A stretch of 64,000 nucleotides of DNA from Termitomyces sp. T153 (Eukaryota > Basidiomycota > Agaricomycetes > Agaricales > Lyophyllaceae). Of the stretch, positions 1 to 10,393 are shown one piece after another (position 1 is the stretch's first letter; each line of letters opens with the position of its first letter). The position numbers and the translations under genes were made by a program. The stretch covers positions 1,178,001 to 1,242,000 of the forward strand of contig JACKQL020000004.1 of the NCBI GenBank assembly GCA_018296165.2. The letters are read 5' to 3'. Below the pieces are notes generated by a model that made no database searches, was not told where the DNA came from, and was given only the letters and a program-made list of their open reading frames with translations.

Positions 1-1128
1 CAGTTTTCGTTCCCATGAAGACCACTTAAACACAGGCAACGGGTGCGCCTCAGTGTTCAAAACCCACTTTGAGAATGGGTAACAATCTTCTTCGTCAAAG
101 AGGAGAAAGAGATATTTCAATGTTTCGGCCAGAAATTAACTGTGGAACATGTCAGGGCATGACACCAACCACGCATCAGATACATACCTTGGCATCTCGT
201 CTAAAGGTCGAACAGGGTCCATATCAACGTGTGCAACAGATGTGTACCCATATCGTGTTTTCGCATGACGTTCAATAAATAGCGACAAAGATTTCGTAGC
301 CTCGTTCACGCCACTTCTCTTCTCCTGTTGTCCTCCACACAATATCTAGGCCTTCCACAGTCTATTATCAGAATGAGATCTTAGTTGAGAGTATGAACAG
401 AAACACAACCCACCTCTGGCCGCAGGAAATATGTACCACCCCCATTCAAATCATAGTCTTTCTTCTTTTGGTTCTTTATCGGGCCTCCCTCTTTCAGGCC
501 CGGTGGTATACCGACGCTCCCGGCGGCCTCCCACGTCGCCAATTTATCAACCCATCTCACACCTGGTTTCATACCCACCTTCTCTGGTCCAAGTCCAGAC
601 TTCTGATCGGCGTATAAAAGGTAACAGGTGTATGCAAACCCGGCAGCAGCCCATTTGTGACGTTCACGCTCTTTAGCTGGCAGATAGGCATCAGGAATGG
701 TATGAGCGCCGAGTGCAAGAAGTCCAGGAAGGAAACATGCAAGATGCTCGAGGTCGTGCTTGACAGTCAGATGGTTCACTGAGGTGACGTATAGTAACTC
801 TCGTGTGGGTGTTACAAAATATTGTTTGAGAAGATATTCATAACCGCTGTCACCTGATGCTCCAACGGTGTATCGACCTGGTGAAGAATGATTACGACGA
901 ATAGATAGGAAAGATAGAAAGGACGGACGGTCGAGGGGTTCGCCTAATCTCGTTGGGAATAAACCATTTCCAGTCTTTGTCGCATACAGTCGTTCCATAA
1001 TGCGATCTACCTAAGGTACCTTGTAGAGAACGCTGGCACGAAACTAATAGGTCTCACAGTCCTATAGTATTCCTTTCTACTGGTGAGTTTCGCAAGATAC
1101 TTGAACTCCAATTGACAGCTTGCGGCTT
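1..1128 (-). pseudogene. GH47 alpha-1,2-mannosidase, 3' part, broken
   Basis: Glycoside hydrolase family 47 enzymes trim mannose from N-glycans in the ER and Golgi. Four exons can be joined on the minus strand: 1128-1058, 1010-414, 361-188 and 139 to the window edge, with GT-AG introns of 47-52 nt. The translation shows family landmarks in order: [62 protein letters not shown] and NTEAHPLP near the C-terminus. The copy is broken. Exon 361-188 has about four extra bases near 272-280 that shift the frame before ERHAKTRYGY. A TAA stop (136-138) stands where the family has an aromatic residue before FLAET. The first half of the enzyme is missing, because a LINE-like fragment begins 30 bp beyond exon 1128-1058. 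The end of the reading frame lies beyond base 1. Family assignment is strong; pseudogene status is inferred from the two lesions and the missing 5' part. Confidence 0.85.
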
Positions 1129-1157
1129 CTGGAAATAAGATATCCTATCTCATCCAG

Positions 1158-1454
1158 TCATACTACAGTTAGTTCTGTGTTGTAAACTTTTGCTTTATGT
1201 CCCATTCCTCCTCTCTCCACAAAGATCTCCCTGTCTAGGTGGTATCCAACTATATCCCAACAGTTCATCTTGCTGTTCTCCTCTTTCTGCATGAAGCCAT
1301 CAGAATAGACAATTACTCTTGTCCTGTCTCTTACTATTCCTTCTAGTTTCTTGTTGTGTTTCTTTGCTTCCTCTGCCTTCTTTCCCTTTTTGGGTGCTCC
1401 TGTAATTGTCAGTCTCGCATTCGGGTCTCTCAATTGAAAGCAGTGAGATTCCAT
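1158..1454 (-). mobile_element. LINE-type RNase H domain fragment
   Basis: A 98-codon frame contains VIVYSDGFM, then a WDIVGY segment and YNTELTVV. This looks like the first beta-strands of the RNase H domain found at the end of fungal non-LTR (Tad-like) retroelement polyproteins, with acidic positions kept in YSDG and NTEL. No reverse transcriptase or endonuclease is next to it, so it is a short relic. It lies where an upstream intron or exon of the GH47 gene would be expected. The element family is inferred from a short motif only. Confidence 0.5.
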
Positions 1455-1478
1455 CTACATGAGTTTTCTTCAGTCCAT

Positions 1479-2322
1479 TGGCGGAGATGACCTTGATCAA
1501 TACTCTTGTAATGTTTCATAGCTGGGCTGACTCTTCCGTGTCTTTGCTGAGGGCCTCTGGCCGCAACCATACCGATTTGTGGCGGTCGGCTCATTGTCTG
1601 GCATACACACCGGCACAAATGCACTACGGCGTTTTATTGTTTGCGGAGATGGCTTCGATCCATGTCCCGAATGTTTCCATAGACTACAATGTACCTTTAT
1701 GCGAGAGTTCCTCGGTCCGTTGGCGGAGATGACCTCGATCAATACTCTTGTAATGTTTCATAGCTGGGCTGACTCTTCCGTGTCTTTGCTGAGGGCCTCT
1801 GGCCGCAACCATACCGATTTGTGGCGGTCGGCTCATTGTCTGGCATACACACCGGCACAAATGCACTACGGCGTTTTATTGTTTGCGGAGATGGCTTCGA
1901 TCCATGTCCCGAATGTTTCCATAGACTACAATGTACCTTTATGCGAGAGTTCCTCGGTCCGTTGGCGGAGATGACCTCGATCAATACTCTTGTAATGTTT
2001 CATAGCTGGGCTGACTCTTCCGTGTCTTTGCTGAGGGCCTCTGGCCGCAACCATACCGATTTGTGGCGGTCGGCTCATTGTCTGGCATACACACCGGCAC
2101 AAATGCACTACGGCGTTTTATTGTTTGCGGAGATGGCTTCGATCCATGTCCCGAATGTTTCCATAGACTACAATGTACCTTTATGCGAGAGTTCCTCGGT
2201 CCGTTGGCGGAGATGACCTCGATCAATACTCTTGTAATGTTTCATAGCTGGGCTGACTCTTCCGTGTCTTTGCTGAGGGCCTCTGGCCGCAACCATACCG
2301 ATTTGTGGCGGTCGGCTCATTG
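1479..2322. repeat. 242-bp tandem repeat, about 3.5 copies
   Basis: The sequence starting GCGGAGATGACC recurs at 1481, 1723, 1965 and 2207, exactly 242 bp apart, and the last copy stops at about 2322. Copies 2 to 4 look identical over long stretches; the first differs slightly at its left end. Each unit contains two related sub-motifs of the form GCGGAGATGRC, so the unit itself seems built from a shorter ancestor. Open frames of 60-131 codons cross the units on both strands, but they repeat with the same period and resemble no known protein. Confidence 0.95.
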
Positions 2323-2690
2323 ATTCATCTGAGCTGAGAAGGCTTCCGACCGGGATTCATGGAGCACCACAATGGTTTTAAAAGGGTAAGGTCCCCAAAT
2401 CAGTTGTTAGTTGACTACTTGCCTACGTCCTCTAAATCCCAGCAATGCTTGCTCGCTTCGCTCCTCTTGTTCTCTTCGTCCTCCCGGTCCTCGTTATAGG
2501 GTCGAACCTAGGATGCCCAAGTGATACTACAGTGATGTGCTGCAGACGTCTCGTAATACCCGTAGGTGCCCTTCCTGCCCTCTAGATATCCTGTTTTTGA
2601 TTTGTTTCGAGCATAGGTGCAACCTGACGTCGAGGTTGGGGCTTTACTACGCTTCACACTCCATGACGTGGGTCGAGGTATGCACACATC
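2323..2690. other. Spacer with pol III B-box-like motif
   Basis: No gene is visible. On the minus strand, near 2493-2506, AGGTTCGACCCT fits the tRNA B-box consensus, and a purine-rich stretch follows, which is compatible with a decayed tRNA-derived SINE. I could not fold a tRNA here. The last five bases (2686-2690) are the target duplication of the adjacent LTR element. Confidence 0.35.
2686..2690. repeat. Target-site duplication, left copy
   Basis: ACATC directly precedes the 5' LTR and is repeated directly after the 3' LTR. Five bases is the usual duplication size for Ty3/gypsy-type integrases. Confidence 0.9.
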
Positions 2691-3854
2691 TGTCACGACC
2701 CGTTCCCCAAAGCCCCGCACATCGTCCATCAAACCCCCGAACCCCCAAAAGGACCCCCAACGCTCCGCCGAACTTCCGCCCATGCCCACGCCTACCTCGG
2801 CTAACTCCGACACCTCCCCGGCTAACTCCGACGGCCCCCTGGCCAACTTCGGTGCCTGCCCCGCAGCCACTGACACTTACCCTGGGCTTCCCAAACCCCG
2901 AGAACCACCCCCGCTATTCCTGATCTTCGCCCACCCATCATTAACTCAACACCCTGCTTCCTCCGACCTATTCCGGAATATCACGACAACCTCGGAACAA
3001 CCCGCGATCCCATCAACGTATCAGCGCGGCACGATCTTCGATCACAACCGACACCCGCCCACTCCGTCAAGCCCCGCCAAGCCCCGCCGCCACAGCCGAC
3101 GTACCCCGAAGTCCTCCGGTAGTCAGTATATAAGTCATCGAGTAGCTCTTCGTACTCCAGTCTTGATATTGCTTAACGTTACCTATGGTCTGATTGCTTC
3201 CTTTTTGTGTTTCATGTTCGTTTCGTGTCTTTTTCTCCTTACTCTCAGTTTCCCGGTCTTATCTCAGTCTCCCGATCTTATCTCAGTCTCCCGGTCTTAT
3301 CTCAGTCTCCCGGTCTTGTCTCGTCCCCTTTTCGTTATCGTTCTCGTTATCATTTTGTACCTCCACTCGAATCTACTCTTGTTCCATAATGTCTCGTCCA
3401 ACGCCGTCTCGGTGACGTCGTCTGACCCTTGTGCCCAATTCTTCATCAACCCTAACGACCTCACGAACTCCGCGATTATAATTACGAACCCCGACACCCC
3501 TTACCAGGTCCAAACCTCACTCTTCGCTCGGTCCCGGACTCCATCAACTCCAAATGATCTCCCATCAAACCCCGGCTCCGCCCCCATTGATCACACAGCC
3601 ACCTACTCCCTTGCTTCCGCAAATCTCCCATACGGCCTTCTGCCTGAACCCCGCCAAGACCGTCTCATTTCCCCACAATCCGACTTCTCCGGACCTTCCC
3701 GGATCTGTCTGGATCACATCTCCCCAATTACCCGTGCAAACCACCAGGACCCAGAATGTCTTTGAGTGTCCGGTCACCAATGCAGGGGGATCACGCCCGC
3801 CTAGTAAGGACTCGCCCAGTGCAGCTGCGCCCCCGAGGTCAGCGGACCCTGACA
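2691..3854 (+). repeat. 5' LTR
   Basis: 1164 bp, TG...CA ends within TGTCA/TGACA. It carries the LTR promoter (TATATAAG at 3127) and four copies of a 19-bp minisatellite unit (about 3244-3320, CTCAGTCTCCCGGTCTTAT). Compared with the 3' LTR it has an extra 21-bp stretch near 2810-2830 that duplicates its neighbour, and one minisatellite unit fewer. By eye, substitutions between the two LTRs are few (about a dozen to twenty). Confidence 0.93.
3127..3134 (+). promoter_or_regulatory. LTR TATA box
   Basis: TATATAAG lies at the same place in all three related LTRs of the window (3127, 7789, 22838), within the conserved context GTAGTCAGTATATAAGT. Conservation even in the decayed third copy supports it as the U3 core promoter. 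The transcription start is not visible. Confidence 0.6.
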
Positions 3855-6032
3855 TAATATCAAGACCTGACCTTACCCCGTCCGTGATGCCCGCATTATC
3901 TCCGCACACACAATCAAATAACTCCGATGTCTATGGTCTACCCGCGCCGGGGAACCCTTATGATTCATACGGCCCTGCCCAATTTGCCGAGACACATTGA
4001 GTCGTGGATCCGACACCAAACGTCCCCTCAGCTCCAGTTACTTTCATACAACGGCTCCCCCCACGGACACCTTCCCCAACTCACACCCAACCCCTCGCGC
4101 AAACCGTCAAATCATCTTCCACCGGCCCCCCAGCAGCCCCGCAGACCGACGAACGCGACTAATCACCAACAACATCACCAAACCCCATTATCGACCCCCT
4201 CCAAGGAAATAAACCCTCCGACAACTAACCCCGAAACCATCGAAATCAAGCTCGAGGACAAGAACCTCAGACCTAGGCTATGCTCCAACCCCGTGACCTG
4301 CTTCCGGACCTCGATCGATCGGCCGTCACCTCCGCCCAACAAATGAAGGGGCCCCGACTTCCCCGACCCGACCCTGACAACCCCGGAACAGGACCAAAAC
4401 ATCCCCGAGCTTACACTCCGCCACCAGACTACGCCACCTCCCACGAAGGAATCCCCAGCATAGGGGCCACCCCGAACCAACTATAGGAAAAAGGACCCTA
4501 TACGAAGTAATTCCCCAAGTGCTCTAAACTCGCTGACATGTTCATATAAGGGAGGGAGAAGCCCCACCATCATCTAGAAAACAACGATCGGCCATTTAAG
4601 CGACCGACAACCCCCAGGGGCACGCGCTCCCATATCCTCAAAAGACCTCCCCCATATGGCTCGACGACCCAAAACGACCCCGCGCCAGCCCGAAACAGCC
4701 CCACCCAGACCCCTCCGAACCCATCAACCCAGCCCCGGACCCTGGCGACACGACTCCAGGGCCTCCGCTCCGACCCCGACATCTGACCAAGAGGACTCAC
4801 AGCGCCGGCTTGACAACGATGCCCTGGTAGCCCCAACTCCGCAACAGAAATCACCACCCACTCCGAACCCCGCCCCTACACCGGAATATGTCCGCCCAAA
4901 TAGGGACCACATCACCGGGGCCTCCAGACAAGCTGGCAGTGCCTCCCCCCACTATCACCCCTGCACTTGCACAATCTCCGGACCGCTCCGGAACACGAAC
5001 GAAGAGTAAATCCGACCCTGCCACATCTCCCGGGGAGCCCCACTCCAGTGCCCTCCCGCGGCCGACCTTCCGCCGCCCCAACAACCATGAACAACCAACA
5101 AACCCCCACCAAGTGACCCTTGAGTCGACTCCGGGACCACCCACTTCTTCCCGATGAAGGAACCACCGACCCCCGAACCTCCGAACTCGAGGAAGTATCA
5201 GAAACACGTAAGACCCCCTTTGTCCGCCGCGGGCTTACCTTTGGTCAGGAGAGCAATATCATGTAGATGACCCGGAACCCCAAATTGGGCCCCGGACCCG
5301 AAGGAACTGGTTGGGACTGATCACCCCGCATCCTACCCCCTCGGTCATCGACACTCCGGAGCACACCAAAGCGCCACCCGAAGCAGGCCCGCCCACAGAC
5401 GCAGCACTCCGGAACACGACCCCGACCCGGACCAACTATACTGCGAAGACGAACCCCGCCTCACCCAACCCCGCCAATAAAAAAGGGCCCGCCCGCCTTC
5501 ACCACCAATACCGACGTAAGGGCTAGACCATGGGAAGACCCCCATTACCCCCCGCCCACCACACCGCCAAGACAACCAAAGCCCCGAACCCGTTGGGCGC
5601 CGTACAAAATTCAAAGGCCATCCTCTACTACCAAAACGACGCACGTCCCCTACACCCCCAGTCGAAAATTTCCAAGAAACGAACTCAACGACACCGCCCG
5701 AAATGCCGGGGACCCCACCGGAGAACTCCCACCAACCCCGACAGACCCCGGGAGCCCTCCTGTGATGCCCCGCCCCGTCCCGACAAACCCCGGGACTAGC
5801 CAGCGCAGACGGCACTAGCGGGCGTAACCCCCGCCTCTGAACTCACTAGGGATTCCACTCCCTCTCACACCCCTGCGTGTTTCGCTTACTTTGCCCTCAG
5901 ACAAAACTAAAAATCTCACTTCACACGCCCAGGGACCAAGAAGTGACATGTTCGCGTACAAAAAAATCATATATACAATAGGCGGGAAGGCAGCAAGTCC
6001 AAGAGCGACAAGAAACGAGGCCCACACCCATC
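3855..6032. other. C-rich internal region without gag-pol
   Basis: This is the 5' internal half of the LTR element. The plus strand is strikingly rich in C (runs such as ACCCCGACCCC) and poor in G. Translations are proline/threonine-rich on plus and glycine/arginine/valine-rich on minus, with frequent stops. No CCHC knuckle, protease DSG, RT YxDD or integrase motif was found. It is probably non-coding spacer or leader RNA. Confidence 0.6.
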
Positions 6033-7163
6033 TCACTCCCTCCCCGGACCTCCCGGAAACCCAACCCCCAGGTCGACCTCCATCTGGGCCCGCACCACCG
6101 CTAGGATCTCCGCCAACCCCGGCAATGCCTCCCCCGCATCGGCCGCCATCTCCCACCACGACCCCGGGGCCACCGCATTGCGTCGCCGATGCCCCGCCAG
6201 CAACCTCTCCAACCGCGCCATTCCCTGCTGCAACTCCGGAGGCTGGACCGCGGACCCCTGCGTCAACCCGTCCTGAATCGACGCGAACGCCGCGGAGGCA
6301 CCGTCCAAGAGGACTCGATGCTCCCGCACCCAGCCTAAACTCCGAAAATGAACCGTCAATAACGAACGGAGGAACGGGAGACAACTCACGAAGAATCCCC
6401 GCGCGACCCGAGGCGGCCTCGTTGGCCAACCAATCCTCCCTCCGCCTCGCCGCCTCCAGCTCCGCCCACAACGCATCCCCCTCCGGAACTCGTCCCCGCC
6501 CCTCCGCTTCCCCCGCGGGTTGCCCCTCCACCTGCGCCAGACGCTCCCGCAAACCCCGCACCTCTAGCGCCCGCTCCGTCGCCACGCGCACCGAAGTATT
6601 CCTCTCCCGCTCCATCGCTTCCTTCTCCGTCCGCACCGCGTCACGATCCTCCCTCGCCCGGCGGAGCTCCCCCTCCCGTACTGCCAACGACGTCGTCAAG
6701 GCCTCCACCTGCTTGCGAAGGAAGACCTCCGTGATTGAAGGAATCGGCGCGGAGGGACTCGACGACCGCTCCGAGGGAACGCCAGGGACAGGGGAAAAGA
6801 GGGAAGACTCGGGAGGCCCCGCCGACAACTCGCGCCCACGCGGCCTCTTGCTGGGTCCCGCCCCCGAGGGTGGGGAAGCTCGACGCTTTCCCCGAACCAC
6901 CACCGAAGACGCCCCCTTCCCCTTTGGCACCGCGGGACGAAACTTGGTCCGCTTCGGAACCCCCGGAAAGTCCACCACTACTACTACGGACGACTCTACC
7001 GGAACCCCGTTAACCATCCCGAAAGGAAAATTCGACAACACTTACGACTCCGGTCCCTAACGCTACCCCGGCGCCGACGCTCGAACTCCTCACCCCCACT
7101 GTCATACACCACCACCTCGTCTAAATCGGCGGGAGAAACCACTGGAACGCTGGGGGAAGACAT
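6033..7163 (-). CDS. Intact three-exon coiled-coil gene, antisense in LTR element
   Basis: Starting at ATG 7163, three exons join without a stop: 7163-7046, 6995-6390 and 6334-6033. The introns are 50 nt (6996-7045, GTAAGT...TTAAC...TAG) and 55 nt (6335-6389, GTGAGT...TTTAG). The product is 341 residues. It begins MSSPSVPVVSPADL and has an acidic N-terminus. A basic stretch with KGKG and SKRPRG may be a nuclear localisation signal. A coiled coil of about 70 residues follows (from about EVFLRKQVEAL), then WVREHRVLLDGASAAF, LLAGHRRRN and an acidic C-terminus. The function is unknown to me. I recall similar proteins from agaric genomes but cannot name a family. It is encoded opposite to the LTR transcript, so its introns are not removed from the genomic RNA. 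The intact splice sites and frame suggest selection or very recent insertion. Confidence 0.75.
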
Positions 7164-7360
7164 GACGAAATTTGGGAAACCCCGGGGCACGCCCAAAGCT
7201 TTAAATTGAGTGAGGAGGACCCTGACGAAACGGCGGCCGCGCTTCGACTTCGCCTCCCACGCCGCTATCACTCGCTGCGGATTGATCAATATTGCTCGGC
7301 TTCGACTCCCACGCCCCGCCGATCCCCGTCCTGCCCCGTGTCTCGAAGGGTCTCGACGCT

Positions 7361-7373
7361 GAAAGGGGGGTGA
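7361..7373 (+). other. Polypurine tract of the LTR element
   Basis: GAAAGGGGGGTGA directly abuts the 3' LTR start. This is the expected plus-strand primer for reverse transcription, and it fixes the element's sense direction as plus. Confidence 0.85.
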
Positions 7374-8536
7374 TGTCACGACCCGTTCCCCAAAACCCCG
7401 CACATCGTCCATCAAACCCCCGAACCCCCAAAAGGACCCCCAACGCTCCGCCGAACTTCCGCCCATGCCCACGCCTACTTCGGCTAACTCCGACGGCCCC
7501 CTGGCCAACTTCGGTGCCTGCCCCGCAGCCACTGACACTTACCCCGGGCTTCCCAAACCCCGAGAACCACCCCCGCTATTCCTGATCTTCGCCCACCCAT
7601 CATTAACTCAACACCCTGCTTCCTCCGACCTATTCCGGAATATCACGACAACCTCGGAACAACCCGCGATCCCATCAACGTATCAGCGCGGCACGATCTT
7701 CGATCACAACCGACACCCGCCCGCTCCGTCAAGCCCCGCCAAGCCCCGCCGCCACAGCCGACGCACCCCGAAGTCCTCCGGTAGTCAGTATATAAGTCAT
7801 CGAGTAGCTCTTCGTACTCCGGTCTTGATATTGCTTAACGTTACCTATGGTCTGATTGTTTCCTCTTTGTGTTTCGTGTTCGTTTTCGTATCTCTTTCTC
7901 CTTACTCTCAGTTTCCCGGTCTTATCTCAGTTTCCCGGTCTTATCTCAGTCTCCCGATCTTATCTCAGTCTCCCGGTCTTATCTCAGTCTCCCGGTCTTG
8001 TCTCGTCCCCTTTTCGTTATCGTTCTCGTTATCGTTTCGTACCTCCACTCGAATCTACTCTTGTTCCATAATGTCTCGTTCAACGCCGTCTCGGTGACGT
8101 CGTCTGACCCTTGTGCCCAATTCTTCATCAACCCTAACGACCTCACGAACTCCGCGATTATAATTACGAACCCCGACACCCCTTACCAGGTCCGAACCTC
8201 ACTCTTCGCTCGGTCCCGGACTCCATCAACTCCAAGTGATCTCCCATCAAACCCCGGCTCCGCCCCCATTGATCACACAGCCACCTACTCCCTTGCTTCC
8301 GCAAATCTCCCGTACGGCCTTCTGCCTGAACCCCGCCAAGACCGTCTCATTTCCCCACAATCCGACTTCTCCGGACCTTCCCGGATCTGTCTGGATCACA
8401 TCTCCCCAATTACCCGTGCAAACCACCAGGACCCAGAATGTCTTTGAGTGTCCGGTCACCAATGCAGGGGGATCACGCCCGCCTAGTAAGGACTCGCCCA
8501 GTGCAGCTGCGCCCCCGAGGTCAGCGGACCCTGACA
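7374..8536 (+). repeat. 3' LTR
   Basis: 1163 bp, nearly identical to 2691-3854. It has five copies of the 19-bp minisatellite unit (about 7906-8001) against four in the 5' LTR, and lacks the 21-bp duplication. TATATAAG is at 7789. Confidence 0.93.
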
Positions 8537-8541
8537 ACATC
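8537..8541. repeat. Target-site duplication, right copy
   Basis: ACATC directly follows the 3' LTR and matches 2686-2690. Confidence 0.9.
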
Positions 8542-9240
8542 TCTTTTCAGTCATAAATAATCACCTGAGTGATCCAATAATAGGGGCTTGCAGAAGTACT
8601 CTTGATGAAAATGGCCTATATTCATGTCGAATGATATACAAGCCCTACTGTTGCAAGAAAATTGTGAGTATATCTATCTTCCATGAACATGGAGTCATCT
8701 CATCTATTCTGCCTTATTAGGGTTCAAATCTGGATTGCTTAGATTCTGAAGTGACCAACAATCTGCAAGTACAAGCAGCTATTCTTGACGATTTACTATA
8801 GTTTAGCCTCACAGAACTGCTGGTGATGGTACCTGCTTCTATACATGTTTTGTTGTTTGCAGAGATGGCCTTGATTGATGTCTGTCTGGAATGTTACCCA
8901 TAGCTGACAGTGTACCTTTACGCGAGTTTTCTTGTCCGTCGTGTGTTGTTTGCAGAGATGGCTTCAATCAAGGTCTGGAATGTTTCCATAGCCTACAACA
9001 ACCTAATGAGGCACACTCTCACTCGGCATGGATTCCTTTTTTTCCTCCCTCGAACCTTCACGTTTGTTTATTGTTTCCTCGGAAGCCTTTGTCATGAGTA
9101 TCCCTTGCCTTTTTATTCTTCATTGATGATGGTTGGATTTCATTTGAATTTTTTTCATGATGTATACCCGGAATGGGGCAAGCTCTAGAAGAGAGCATGT
9201 CAGATTGAGTTGTGCATTTGTGCCAGCTTCCAGTAATGAT
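8542..9240. other. Spacer with diverged copy of the 242-bp repeat
   Basis: From about 8850 to 9000 the sequence reads through two GTTTGCAGAGATGGC motifs, TGGAATGTT, CATAG and GTGTACCTTTACGCGAG, in the same order as in the 242-bp tandem unit at 1479-2322. It is a diverged copy, now separated from the array by the inserted LTR element. No gene is seen elsewhere in the stretch. Confidence 0.55.
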
Positions 9241-9820
9241 CAAGCTTAAAATCTTTATTTAGCCTGTGATTATTTGTCTGCATTGAAGGTAACGAGATTT
9301 GCACTGCAAATGCACTTTGCATCTTAATACAGAGTTTTCCCAAGTATGGGGCCTATGTGGCTGCAGTTTCAAGGGCACAGCTTTCAGAATTTTCAGAGTC
9401 CTGAGAGGCTCAGATACATAGATATGGCACTATTGAGGCCCTTGGTGGCCTTTTAGTACTTTAGCATCTCTAAAAGTAAGTGTTAGGACAACTGAGAAGT
9501 CAAGAACATCCCTGGCTCTGACACACATTTTTAGACATCCATCATCAATATATATTCATGAGGCCACACAGCATGCAGCAGGAGCTAATTGAGTGCACAT
9601 ATAATCCTTTGTATTGGTTGGAATTCTCATGCATTGCACTAAAAAATTTCACAATGGTTGTAGAGAGAACATGTGCAGTTCAAGTCTCAAATTGCTTGCC
9701 ACAACATCTTCCAACAACTATTATGTATAACATTATGTATACGTACATACATGCTTCTGTGTGAGGGAGGGAGTGTGTTATATTGAGAGAAAAAAAACAA
9801 AAAAAAAACTCTTGAACCAG

Positions 9821-10393
9821 TCAATTTGGTCTCTCGCCCCTCACATATGCCTCAAATGTCCACTTAAGCACTGTCAACCATTCCACATCACATTTATTCA
9901 CTGATCCCTTGTCCTTGTCCTTGTCATGCACAGAAGAACTCTGCTTCTCAGCCTTGAGTGCCATGCACATGGCAGACTTGCCTGCCCCAAAGTGCAGGCT
10001 GATGTCAGGCCAATTATGTATGAGGTTGAACAGTTTCCAGCTCATCAAAGTCAATGTGAGCAAGTGGTCATGGCCATGAATGCATGGCAAACATGCACCA
10101 AAAGTTGTGCAAGTGGTATGAGTATGCTCCTTTGAAGAAGCCATTGAAGCCAAGTGCCTGGGGTGCAGTGCTGTCCTGTATGGGCATGTGGAGAAAGTCT
10201 GAGAATTTGCACAGGATGAGTTGAGTAGGAAAAAAGGGGAGGAGGGGATGATGTACTCTGTGAAATACAGCTGGGGTGGTCTGTCATGCTGGTAATTCTC
10301 TGTGTTGATCCAGGCAGCATTGAAGAGGGCATCAGGGAGGTGCAGAGGCAGGGGCTCGAGGTACACATTGGCAGTGTATGCATTGATGCTCAT
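9821..10393 (-). pseudogene. Unidentified decayed coding region
   Basis: A 190-codon frame without stops lies in CpG-poor DNA. It includes YLEPLPLHLPDALFNAAWI, RPPQLYFTEY and HGHDHLLTLTLMSWKLFN, with a lysine/aspartate-rich tail near the C-terminus. Composition is protein-like, and readable sense continues upstream (10394-10480) without a start. I recognise no family. It may be part of a transposon-linked gene whose other pieces lie at 10992-12159 on the same strand. Confidence 0.3.

Larger units (their letters stand above)
2691..8536 (+). mobile_element. Complete non-autonomous LTR retrotransposon with antisense gene
   Basis: Two long direct repeats, 2691-3854 and 7374-8536, both begin TGTCACGACC and end CCCTGACA. 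They are flanked by the 5-bp direct repeat ACATC (2686-2690 and 8537-8541). A polypurine tract, GAAAGGGGGGTGA, ends exactly at the 3' LTR. This defines a 5.85-kb element with a 3.5-kb internal part. I find no gag, protease, reverse transcriptase or integrase motif in any frame, so movement must depend on enzymes from elsewhere. The base following the 5' LTR gives only a weak match to the initiator-tRNA primer site common in fungal gypsy elements. The plus strand is very C-rich and CpG is not depleted, unlike the neighbouring block, so the copy is young. A spliced gene lies antisense (6033-7163). The LTR is related to the one at 22720-23582. Confidence 0.93.

Noticed and set aside
1579..2323. 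Repeated 131-, 81- and 60-codon open frames on both strands
   Set aside because: They recur every 242 bp with the tandem repeat, lie on both strands and resemble no protein; they follow from the repeat.
2617..3765. 382-codon plus frame across the 5' LTR
   Set aside because: It lies in LTR sequence, is Ser/Pro-rich and is duplicated in broken form in the 3' LTR; C-rich DNA gives few stops. Not a gene.
3855..3872. Primer-binding site after the 5' LTR
   Set aside because: TAATATCAAGAC matches the usual TGGTATCAGAGC at only about seven of twelve positions; too weak to call.
5815..7041. Unspliced 408-codon minus frame
   Set aside because: Its two ends read through introns (glycine-rich low-complexity tail); splicing at 6996-7045 and 6335-6389 gives a better protein.
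5891..7060. 389-codon plus frame opposite the antisense gene
   Set aside because: It is the shadow of the purine-rich antisense exons: Pro/Ser/Arg-rich with no domain, whereas the minus strand has splice sites and a coiled coil.
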